Positions 1 through 5,316 of a DNA stretch of 6,306 nucleotides are shown here, piece by piece. A program made the position numbers and the translations under genes. Source of the stretch: Candidatus Caenarcanum sp. (GTDB taxonomy: Bacteria > Cyanobacteriota > Vampirovibrionia > Gastranaerophilales > UBA9971); the NCBI GenBank assembly GCA_020720345.1, contig DYOT01000077.1, positions 1-6,306 of the forward strand. Reading direction: 5' to 3'. The notes under the pieces were generated by a model, which was not told where the DNA came from, made no database searches, and saw only the letters and a list, made by a program, of their open reading frames with translations. Position 1 is the stretch's first letter. Every line of letters starts with the position of its first letter.

Positions 1-26
1 TAACAATTAAGTTTTTCTTAAAATAT

Positions 27-55
27 TTGACTTAATGTGTTTCTTAAAGAATAAT
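27..55 (+). promoter_or_regulatory. Sigma70-like promoter upstream of the 98-aa gene
   Basis: A -35 box TTGACT (27-32, 5/6 to consensus) and a -10 box AATAAT (50-55, 5/6) are separated by exactly 17 bases. Transcription would begin near 62, giving a leader of about 40 bases before the ATG at 103. It is the best promoter ahead of atpB, so it may drive the 98-aa gene and, by read-through, the whole ATP synthase cluster. This is a consensus match only; in such AT-rich DNA chance matches are common. Confidence 0.5.
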
Positions 56-102
56 TTTATTGGGAAGGGATAAAAACTATTATTATGAGGAATAAAACTT
101 AA

Positions 103-399
103 ATGTATTTAACTCAGAAATTAAAATCATATGAAAGACAAATCGTTTTCATGAAGTGGGGAGATACTTCGGAGTACGGAAGAATCAAATATGTCGGGCA
201 GGATTTTATAGAATTTGAAATTATAGACAGAGATGATCTGGATTATCATGAGATAGTGCTGCTTAACCCTAATTTGATTCTGGAAATTGTCATAGCAAGC
301 CCTGATTTGGATAGAGTGCTTATTGAACTGTGTTCCAATCTTCCAACCCAAACAGGGACAAACCTTTTAAACATTTGTGAAAACGAACTATCCGAATAA
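103..399 (+). CDS. Conserved-looking hypothetical protein, possible Sm/SH3-like small barrel
   Basis: I do not recognise this 98-aa protein as a named family. It has no signal peptide or membrane segment and is acidic. Residues about 14-64 alternate short beta-like stretches: IVFMKWG, then GRIKYVGQDFIEFEI, then EIVLLNPNLILEIVI. A glycine before a hydrophobic strand, followed by VGxDFIE and a closing I/V-rich strand, resembles the layout of Sm-like or other small SH3-like barrels; that is inference from pattern only. The tail (65-98) looks helical and then loose. The ATG at 103 has GAGG at 87-90, a rather long 12-base spacing. It is co-directional with atpB, 152 bases upstream of it, in the place where many operons carry atpI; it does not look like AtpI, which is a membrane protein. 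Translation from a later Met (residue 17) is possible but would remove the first strand. Confidence 0.75.
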   Translation: MYLTQKLKSYERQIVFMKWGDTSEYGRIKYVGQDFIEFEIIDRDDLDYHEIVLLNPNLILEIVIASPDLDRVLIELCSNLPTQTGTNLLNICENELSE

Positions 400-485
400 T
401 CTTTGGAAAATTTTTTGTTATTTCTTGTAGCCTAAAACCAAGTTTTATGGTTTACTAAACATATATTATTTTATTAAGTACACGT

Positions 486-514
486 TTGAATAAATTTGTT
501 TTCAAATTTAAATT
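486..514 (+). promoter_or_regulatory. Candidate promoter before atpB with internal inverted repeat
   Basis: TTGAAT (486-491, 4/6) and TAAATT (509-514, 4/6) have a 17-base spacer and would start transcription near 521, about 30 bases before the atpB start. Between and overlapping the boxes lies a perfect 8-bp inverted repeat, TAAATTTG (491-498) and CAAATTTA (503-510), with a TTTT loop. The repeat could be a protein-binding site or only AT-rich chance. Neither box is strong, so the call is tentative. Confidence 0.25.
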
Positions 515-551
515 AGACAAGTTTTGGCAGTCTGTAGTGAGAAAATAAGAG

Positions 552-1241
552 TTGGAAATACACGTAGGTGAACACTGGATAGCTAATTTTGGCAATTTTT
601 CTGTCAACATGGATACGGCTGTTACCGCATGGATTGCAATGGCAGTTTTAGTTATACTTGCGTTTTTAGCAACCAGAAAGCTCGAAATTATCCCTAGAAA
701 AGTACAAACTATTGCAGAACTTGCAATAGGCTTTATTGAAAGTATTGTTAAAAGCTATATGGGCAAAGATGGACTAAAGCATGTACCTTTTATTGCTTCC
801 CTGTTCTTCTTCATATTTATTGCAAACCTCGAAGGGCAAGTCCCCTGGAGACTGTTTCCGCTTCCCGGAGAAATGGCTGCGCCTACAAATGACATAAATA
901 CTACTGTGGCTCTTGCTTTTGTTGTTTCTATATATTATATAGGATCGGGAATTTTTGAAAAAGGCTTTGGGTACTTTAAGCATTATTTACAGCCAATGTG
1001 GTTCATGTTTCCGTTCAACCTGCTGGAAGATTTTACCAGACCGCTTTCACTTTCTCTCAGGCTATTTGGAAACATACTTGCCGGAGAGTTGATTATCCTT
1101 ATTTTAATTGGTCTTGTCCCGATACTTGCGCCTATTCCGATGATGCTTTTTGAATTATTCGTGGCATTCATCCAGGCATATATTTTTGCTGTACTCGCAA
1201 CAAACTACATTGCGGCAGCAACTTCCAAAGAACATCATTAA
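552..1241 (+). CDS. atpB: F1Fo-ATP synthase subunit a
   Basis: Integral membrane subunit of Fo that forms the two half-channels carrying ions to and from the c-ring. The 229-aa protein has about five or six hydrophobic helices (roughly 22-41, 78-95, 116-136, 165-192, 195-220). The essential stator arginine is R170 in SLRLFGNILAGEL, with N174 and E179 at the positions of E. coli N214 and E219; a later FIQAYIF segment matches the final helix. AAPTNDINTTVALA (about 109-122) and the GYF..Y.QP region look strongly cyanobacterial. The start is TTG at 552: an in-frame TAA at 546-548 rules out anything longer, and the next Met (M20) would cut off the EIHVGEHW stretch that resembles cyanobacterial N-termini. 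The Shine-Dalgarno is weak (GTGAG at 537-541). The C-terminus ends in EHH, similar to cyanobacterial relatives. The c gene follows after 45 bases. Confidence 0.97.
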   Translation: MEIHVGEHWIANFGNFSVNMDTAVTAWIAMAVLVILAFLATRKLEIIPRKVQTIAELAIGFIESIVKSYMGKDGLKHVPFIASLFFFIFIANLEGQVPWRLFPLPGEMAAPTNDINTTVALAFVVSIYYIGSGIFEKGFGYFKHYLQPMWFMFPFNLLEDFTRPLSLSLRLFGNILAGELIILILIGLVPILAPIPMMLFELFVAFIQAYIFAVLATNYIAAATSKEHH

Positions 1242-1273
1242 TCCATACGTAATCAGATTAGTAAATAGTATAC

Positions 1274-1278
1274 GGAGG
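1274..1278 (+). promoter_or_regulatory. Strong ribosome binding site of atpE
   Basis: GGAGG lies 8 bases before the atpE ATG. It is clearly better than the sites of atpB, atpF, atpH or atpG in this cluster. This fits the need to make many c subunits (a ring of roughly ten or more) for each copy of the other subunits. Confidence 0.75.
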
Positions 1279-1286
1279 AAAATCAA

Positions 1287-1526
1287 ATGGAAACTCAAGG
1301 TCTAACAACACTTGCAATAATAGCAGGCTTGGGAATTGCGGCTATTGGACCCGGAATCGGTATTGGAATAGCTACATCAGCAGCGATTAACGCTGTGGCA
1401 CGCCAGCCTGAAGTTGAAGCTAACGCCAGAAACATGCTTATTCTGGGTATCGTGTTTATGGAAGTGCTTGTTATATACGCAATTTTAGGTGTATTACTAG
1501 CAAAATACGTATTCAAACTGTTCTAG
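1287..1526 (+). CDS. atpE: F1Fo-ATP synthase subunit c (proteolipid)
   Basis: Hairpin membrane protein of 79 aa that oligomerises into the rotating c-ring. Helix 1 (about 6-35) carries the glycine ladder G21-x-G23-x-G25-x-G27 that packs adjacent subunits. The polar loop is R39-Q40-P41-E42, which contacts gamma/epsilon. Helix 2 (about 49-78) carries the ion-binding carboxylate E59 in FMEVLVIY. The position of the sodium-ligand Gln of Na+-type rings is I26, and the residue after the Glu is V60, not Ser. Two Na+ ligands are therefore missing and the ring most likely binds protons. The strong GGAGG site at 1274-1278 and the following hairpin-rich spacer could both raise its yield relative to neighbours; that is inference. 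Length and sequence are typical of the family. Confidence 0.98.
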   Translation: METQGLTTLAIIAGLGIAAIGPGIGIGIATSAAINAVARQPEVEANARNMLILGIVFMEVLVIYAILGVLLAKYVFKLF

Positions 1527-1553
1527 AAAGATCAGATAAAAAAACAAAATATT

Positions 1554-1702
1554 GTCATGCTGAAATGGCAACTGCCACCTGATAAGTACTCGTTTTATGT
1601 ATCGTATACTTATTAAGAAGCGAAGGATTCCAGCATCTTCCCGATTAAGAAATTTAATAATAAGAATGTCCTGGAAAGACCCTGAAATAAATTCAGGGTG
1701 AC
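1554..1702. repeat. Hairpin-forming intergenic repeat element between atpE and b'
   Basis: The 196-base gap between c and b' is mostly one palindromic unit. Its ends, GTCATGCTGAA (1554-1564) and TTCAGGGTGAC (1692-1702), are inverted repeats matching at 9 of 11 positions. Inside, ATGCTGAAA (1557-1565) can pair with TTCCAGCAT (1628-1636) with one mismatch; TGGCA/TGCCA (1566-1577) and AAGTACTCG/CGTATACTT (1584-1611) form smaller arms. A perfect 8-bp hairpin closes the right end (1679-1699). Read on the - strand, the right part encodes RHPEFISGSF, a peptide signature I associate with dispersed GTCA...TGAC-type palindromic repeats in several bacterial groups. No transposase is present, so it would be a non-autonomous or REP-like repeat. 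Copy number elsewhere in the genome cannot be judged from one window. Confidence 0.65.
1679..1699 (+). other. Perfect 8-bp RNA hairpin upstream of b'
   Basis: ACCCTGAA (1679-1686) and TTCAGGGT (1692-1699) pair perfectly around a five-base loop ATAAA. No T-run follows, so it is not an intrinsic terminator. It ends 11 bases before the AGGGA ribosome site (1711-1715) of b'. It could protect the 3' end of an atpE message from exonucleases, or simply be part of the repeat element. Confidence 0.6.
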
Positions 1703-1721
1703 GCAAAAGCAGGGAAACAAA

Positions 1722-2300
1722 ATGAACGAAGAAGTCAACAACATACACACTGATTCAAATATTCATGCGGAAACAGCTGTCGCTGCTCATGGTGAGCATG
1801 CAGAATCTGCTCATGAAGGCGGATTACTCACTATAAACGGGACTTTGTTTGTTATTATGGCAAGTTTCATAGTGTTTACGTTTGTTATGCAATGGGTTCT
1901 TTATGGTCCGCTCAATGATATCAGGCGTAAAAGGCTTGATTATATCCTTAAAAATAAAACAGGAGCGGAAGAAGCTATTATTGAAGCAGAAAACCTTGCG
2001 AAAGACTATCAGGCTAAGATAAAAGAAGCTCAAAAGCAGTCCACTGAAAACACTACTGAAATACTAAACGAAACAAATGCCGAAAAAAACCGTATTCTGG
2101 AAGCAAAAAAACAGGATGTAAACAGTTTTGTCAGCGGACAAAAACAAATTATTCTGGAAGAAAAAAATCATGCTATAGATACTCTTAAGGATCAAATAGC
2201 CGGGTATGCACGGAATATTTCCGGTATAATACTTGGCGAAGAAATACCTATGGCTGGTTTAACCCCTGAAGTTATTGAAAAAGCTCTTAACAGGCAGTAA
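1722..2300 (+). CDS. atpF': F1Fo-ATP synthase subunit b' (second peripheral-stalk b subunit)
   Basis: Peripheral-stalk subunit that pairs with b to hold the catalytic head still. It is called atpG in cyanobacterial naming, not to be confused with gamma. From the ATG at 1722 the protein is 192 aa. Residues 1-34 are a polar His/Glu/Ala-rich segment (H9, H15, H23, H26, H31). One membrane helix follows at about 41-60, then YGPLNDIRRKRLDYI and a long charged coiled coil to about 170. EGGLLTINGTLFVIMA resembles the EGGLFDLDATLPLMA start of cyanobacterial b'. An in-frame GTG at 1698 would add eight residues, but it lies inside the repeat hairpin. The ATG at 1722 has AGGGA six bases upstream and is preferred. 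The stop is two bases from the b gene. Confidence 0.93.
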   Translation: MNEEVNNIHTDSNIHAETAVAAHGEHAESAHEGGLLTINGTLFVIMASFIVFTFVMQWVLYGPLNDIRRKRLDYILKNKTGAEEAIIEAENLAKDYQAKIKEAQKQSTENTTEILNETNAEKNRILEAKKQDVNSFVSGQKQIILEEKNHAIDTLKDQIAGYARNISGIILGEEIPMAGLTPEVIEKALNRQ

Positions 2301-2302
2301 AA

Positions 2303-2794
2303 ATGAACATAATGACATATATATTCAATTCAAACGTAATAAATTTTTTAATAGTCTTTGCCTTTGTTGTTTGGCTGATAAAAAAGGTTAAGCTAGGCGA
2401 GATGATAGAAAAAAAATGCTCTGAAATCGCTGAATCAATTAAAAACGCTGAAGATGAAAAGAAGTTTAAGCAAAATCACCTTGATGCAACAAAGATTAAA
2501 GTCGCAAACGTCCAGCAGGAAATAACAAAAATAATTGATGAAGGCAAACAGGTAGCCAACAGTCTTTCTTTCAGCATCAAAAAAGACACGGAAGAAAAAT
2601 CCGAAGACCTTCATAAAAAAGCTGTAGCCTCGCTGGAAACAGAAAAACAGGTTATTTCCAGCGAAATTATGACTCAGGTTGCAAACGCTGCTTTTTATAT
2701 AGCCGAAGAACACATTAAACAGGCTATAGATGATAGACTTCACAGAAAATATATAGATGAATTTATAGAAAACATACCAAAACAGGAAATATAA
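2303..2794 (+). CDS. atpF: F1Fo-ATP synthase subunit b
   Basis: Second stalk subunit of 163 aa, expected to form a b/b' heterodimer that links subunit a in the membrane to delta on top of F1. NSNVINFLIVFAFVVWLIKK (residues 9-28) is the single N-terminal membrane anchor, with NxxIN typical of b proteins. The remainder (about 28-155) is an almost unbroken charged helix rich in Lys, Glu and Ala. It is shorter at the N-terminus than remembered cyanobacterial b proteins, which carry an extra leader before the anchor. It begins two bases after the b' stop, so translational coupling is likely; the only ribosome-site candidate, AGGCAG at 2292-2297, lies inside the end of b'. ATG at 2303 is preferred over ATG 2312 because of that spacing. 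Confidence 0.94.
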   Translation: MNIMTYIFNSNVINFLIVFAFVVWLIKKVKLGEMIEKKCSEIAESIKNAEDEKKFKQNHLDATKIKVANVQQEITKIIDEGKQVANSLSFSIKKDTEEKSEDLHKKAVASLETEKQVISSEIMTQVANAAFYIAEEHIKQAIDDRLHRKYIDEFIENIPKQEI

Positions 2795-2800
2795 ACCACA

Positions 2801-3352
2801 ATGAGCGAAGCAAAAGTATTTAATTTATCAATAGTAGCCGACAGATATTCAATTGCGTTTATAGAGCTTGCTGAAAAGCATAATGAGCTTGATAAATTCA
2901 ATACTGACCTTGCCCTTGTAAAACAAACAATAAAAGAAAACAGAGATCTGAAAGATTTTCTTGAACACCCTCTTATTCAGATAAATGATAAAAAAGAAAT
3001 AATTGATAGGGTTTTTAAGGACTATATTTCTGTTTATACGGTTAATTTAATAAAACTCCTTATAGACAAGAATAGAATTTTTATTTTATCGCTTATTTCG
3101 GATCACTACAAAGAACATCTTAATAAAAAACGTAATATTTCAACTGCTAAAGTTATTACTGCTGTTGAAATTGACGAAGAGACCAGAAACAGGCTTAAAG
3201 AAAAGCTTGAAAATATTTTTAATGAAAAAATAATAATAGAAACAACTATAGACAAGGAAATAATTGCCGGCATGATTGTCAGAATAGGAGATAAAATCAT
3301 TGACGGCAGTATAAAAACAAAGCTTGAAACTATGAAAAAACAGTTAATATAA
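2801..3352 (+). CDS. atpH: F1Fo-ATP synthase subunit delta (OSCP)
   Basis: Connector of 183 aa that sits on top of the alpha/beta hexamer and binds the tips of the b and b' subunits. The N-terminal helical domain (about 8-110) starts with ADRYSIAFIELA, the usual RYxxA-type opening of delta/OSCP, and includes FLEHPLI. The C-terminal part (about 115-183) contains EIIAGMIVRIGDKIIDGSIKTKL, whose I-x-G-G/A-x-x-V-R-x-G-D-x-x-x-D-x-S-x-x-x-x-L pattern is the family signature. Length is normal. It starts six bases after the b stop. The nearest purine-rich site, AGGA at 2784-2787, is 13 bases away, so coupling to b translation is likely. Confidence 0.95.
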   Translation: MSEAKVFNLSIVADRYSIAFIELAEKHNELDKFNTDLALVKQTIKENRDLKDFLEHPLIQINDKKEIIDRVFKDYISVYTVNLIKLLIDKNRIFILSLISDHYKEHLNKKRNISTAKVITAVEIDEETRNRLKEKLENIFNEKIIIETTIDKEIIAGMIVRIGDKIIDGSIKTKLETMKKQLI

Positions 3353-3364
3353 AGAGGAAAACTT

Positions 3365-4888
3365 ATGGTAAGCATTAGACCCGATGAAATAAGCTCGATA
3401 ATCAAGAGTAAAATAGAACAATATGAGAGCTCGCTTGAAGTTTCCGATATTGGAACCGTTATAGAAGTAGGCGATGGAATCGCAAGGATTTATGGACTTA
3501 GAAAAGCAATGGCGGGAGAACTTGTAGAATTCCAGGATGGACACGGAACTACCGGTATGGTTCTTAACCTTGAAGAAGATAACGTTGGCGTTGTAATTAT
3601 GGGTGAATATATCCATATTAAAGAAGGAATGATAGTAAAAACAACAGGTAATATTGCTTCCGTTCCTGTAGGTGAAAGCCTTATAGGAAGAGTAATAAAT
3701 CCTCTAGGTGAACCAGTTGACGGAAAAGGTCCAATTAATTGTACAAAAACACGTTCAATTGAAAAAATAGCACCGGGTATTGTCAGCAGAAGATCGGTTC
3801 ATCAACCGCTTCAAACAGGCTTAACTGCTATTGACGCTTTAACACCGATAGGAAGAGGACAAAGAGAACTAATTATTGGCGATAGACAAACAGGTAAAAC
3901 AGCAATTGCTATTGATACAATAATAAATCAGAAAAATTTTGACGTAATTTGTATATACGTAGCTATTGGACAAAAAACAAGCACCATAGCTCAAGTAATT
4001 AAGACTCTTGAAGAAAATAAAGCTATGGATTATACGATAGTGGTAGCGGCTGCTGCTATAGAATCACCGCCACTTCAATATATTGCGCCTTTTGCCGGAG
4101 CTTCAATCGGTGAAGAATTTATGGAACAGGGAAAACATGTTCTTATAATTTATGATGATCTTACAAGACACGCTTGGGCATACAGGGCAATGAGCCTTCT
4201 TCTTAGAAGACCACCGGGACGTGAAGCATATCCTGGAGACGTTTTCTATCTGCACTCAAGACTTCTTGAAAGGTCTGCAAAACTCAACGATAAATTAGGC
4301 GGTGGAAGTATGACTTCTTTGCCTATAATTGAAACACAGGCCGGCGATGTCAGCGCATATATTCCTACAAACGTAATCAGTATTACAGACGGGCAGATTT
4401 TCCTTGAAACTGATCTTTTTAATGCAGGGATAAGACCTGCAATTAACGCCGGAATCTCTGTATCAAGGGTTGGCGGTGCTGCTCAAACTCCTGGTATTAA
4501 AGCTGTTGCTGGTAAGCTAAGACTAGATCTTGCGCAATATAGAGAATTGGAAGCATTTTCTCAATTTGCAAGCGACCTGGATAAAACTACACAGGATCAG
4601 TTAAAACGTGGACAGAAACTTATAGAAGCGCTTAAACAGCCTCAGTATGAACCGTTATCAGTGCAGGAACAATACACAATACTTTTTGCAGTTAATAAAG
4701 GTATACTTGATGATGTGGAAACTGACAGAATAGCGGAATTTAAAAAAGAATGGTTTGCTTATCTTAAGACAACGCTTCATGAAATTCAGCAAAAACTGGC
4801 TTCCGCTCAAAAACCTACAGAAGAAGATAACAAAGCAATAGAAAATGAACTTTTAAAGTTCAAAGAATCACGTTTTATAAAAGAGTAA
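3365..4888 (+). CDS. atpA: F1Fo-ATP synthase subunit alpha
   Basis: Nucleotide-binding, non-catalytic subunit of the F1 hexamer, 507 aa, the usual full length. The N-terminal segment (1-25) binds delta. The beta-barrel domain runs to about 95, the nucleotide-binding domain to about 380, and a helical C-terminal domain to the end. The Walker A motif is GDRQTGKT at 172-179. The Walker B-like strand is VLIIYDD, followed by RRPPGREAYPGDVFYLHSRLLER. The family signature PAINAGISVS ends just before R368 in SRVGG, the arginine that reaches into the catalytic site of beta. All key residues are present, so the protein should be functional. It has a good ribosome site (GAGG at 3354-3357, 7-base spacing) and starts 12 bases after delta. 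Confidence 0.99.
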   Translation: MVSIRPDEISSIIKSKIEQYESSLEVSDIGTVIEVGDGIARIYGLRKAMAGELVEFQDGHGTTGMVLNLEEDNVGVVIMGEYIHIKEGMIVKTTGNIASVPVGESLIGRVINPLGEPVDGKGPINCTKTRSIEKIAPGIVSRRSVHQPLQTGLTAIDALTPIGRGQRELIIGDRQTGKTAIAIDTIINQKNFDVICIYVAIGQKTSTIAQVIKTLEENKAMDYTIVVAAAAIESPPLQYIAPFAGASIGEEFMEQGKHVLIIYDDLTRHAWAYRAMSLLLRRPPGREAYPGDVFYLHSRLLERSAKLNDKLGGGSMTSLPIIETQAGDVSAYIPTNVISITDGQIFLETDLFNAGIRPAINAGISVSRVGGAAQTPGIKAVAGKLRLDLAQYRELEAFSQFASDLDKTTQDQLKRGQKLIEALKQPQYEPLSVQEQYTILFAVNKGILDDVETDRIAEFKKEWFAYLKTTLHEIQQKLASAQKPTEEDNKAIENELLKFKESRFIKE

Positions 4889-4927
4889 ATTAATATTGAA
4901 AGTTATTACAGCGATAAAGAATTTATT

Positions 4928-4957
4928 TTTACATCTTTTTAAATAATTAGGTATAAT
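4928..4957 (+). promoter_or_regulatory. Near-consensus promoter between atpA and the small membrane genes
   Basis: The -35 box TTTACA (4928-4933, 5/6) and the -10 box TATAAT (4952-4957, 6/6) have an 18-base spacer. The expected start of transcription, about seven bases after the -10 box, falls at 4963-4966, on or beside the ATG at 4963. If used, the mRNA of the 74-aa gene would be leaderless or nearly so; no Shine-Dalgarno is seen before that ATG except weak AGG at 4949-4951. It could also supply extra gamma transcript. Confidence 0.55.
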
Positions 4958-4962
4958 AATTT

Positions 4963-5187
4963 ATGAACGAAAAATTTTTAACCGAAAAAATAGGATATTA
5001 TAGAAATCTTTTAACACTATTTTGGACAAGTTCATTTTTACTTGGAGGTGGTGTTAGCTGGTCTTTTGTAAATATTCCAAAAGTTGTTTTTATAATTCCC
5101 ATGGGAGTCTTTGGGATAATAGTTTTTTTTGTTATAATTTTTTATTTGCATATTAAAATTAGAAGATTAATAAAGGAGTTGCGATAA
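4963..5187 (+). CDS. Small two-helix membrane protein of unknown function
   Basis: I do not recognise this 74-aa protein. A charged N-terminus (about 1-15, with KFLTEKIGYYRN) is followed by helix 1 (about 17-37, LLTLFWTSSFLLGGGVSW), a very short turn (NIPK, about 38-41), helix 2 (about 42-63, ending FFVIIFYLHI) and a basic tail KIRRLIKELR. Basic residues at both ends predict a hairpin with both termini in the cytoplasm. It begins 74 bases after alpha, behind its own promoter, and overlaps the next small ORF by one base. GC is about 26% by hand count, lower than alpha, although hydrophobic codons are AT-rich and delta is also low. Size and topology recall AtpZ-like accessory proteins of ATP synthase operons, but I see no shared motif. 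It could equally be an unrelated inserted gene. Confidence 0.75.
   Translation: MNEKFLTEKIGYYRNLLTLFWTSSFLLGGGVSWSFVNIPKVVFIIPMGVFGIIVFFVIIFYLHIKIRRLIKELR
5174..5178 (+). promoter_or_regulatory. Strong ribosome binding site of the 30-aa ORF
   Basis: AGGAG within AAAGGAGT lies 8 bases before the ATG at 5187, inside the 3' end of the 74-aa gene. This is near-ideal spacing and one of the best sites in the window, and it is the main support for the short ORF that follows. Confidence 0.7.
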
Positions 5188-5279
5188 TGACTTCAATGAT
5201 GATATACGAATTAATTTTTGGATTGTCAATTATAATTTTTGCGGGATTTTTTCTATATGACTTGGTAACCCACCCTTAA
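5187..5279 (+). CDS. 30-aa single-helix membrane small protein
   Basis: An ORF of 30 codons plus stop whose ATG overlaps the stop of the 74-aa gene by one base (TAATG). A strong AGGAG lies 8 bases upstream, so coupled translation is likely. The peptide begins MTSMMIYE, has one hydrophobic helix LIFGLSIIIFAGFFLY (residues 9-24) and ends DLVTHP. In-frame ATGs at 5196 and 5199 are less well spaced from the ribosome site. GC is about 29%. I know no family for it. The tight arrangement suggests it works with the two-helix protein, for example as a small membrane complex; that is inference. It is short enough that automatic gene callers would normally miss it. Confidence 0.6.
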   Translation: MTSMMIYELIFGLSIIIFAGFFLYDLVTHP

Positions 5280-5316
5280 TTACGTTTAAATGAACTATTG
5301 AAGAAGATTAAAACCC

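Noticed and set aside
85..102. Five-codon ORF (MRNKT) ending directly before the ATG at 103
   Set aside because: Its only ribosome-site candidate (AAGGGA, 65-70) is 14 bases away, and GAGG inside it more likely serves the ATG at 103.
431..450. Hairpin CCTAAAAC-CAA-GTTTTA(T)GG as an intrinsic terminator after the 98-aa gene
   Set aside because: The stem has a bulge, is AT-rich, and is followed by TTTACT and not a T-run, so termination cannot be supported.
1679..1699. Right-end hairpin of the repeat as a terminator of atpE
   Set aside because: The stem is good but no T-run follows on either strand, and the downstream operon genes need read-through.
1497..1748. 83-aa - strand ORF containing RHPEFISGSF
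   Set aside because: It is the opposite-strand reading of the repeat element plus gene edges, with no ribosome site or family resemblance beyond the repeat signature.
1722..2794. Tandem b' and b as a recent duplication or as fragments of one broken b gene
   Set aside because: Each has its own membrane anchor and full coiled coil and they differ clearly; this is the known heterodimeric b/b' arrangement.
3106..3405. 99-aa hydrophobic-looking - strand ORF, and similar - strand ORFs across the cluster
   Set aside because: They lie opposite strongly conserved ATP synthase genes and have no independent support; their composition is that of shadow frames.
4889..4962. Terminator after atpA
   Set aside because: T-rich stretches are present but no convincing stem precedes them.
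4963..5279. Toxin-antitoxin or phage holin pair
   Set aside because: Small hydrophobic proteins can suggest this, but there is no DNA-binding antitoxin, antisense promoter or phage gene nearby; function left unknown.
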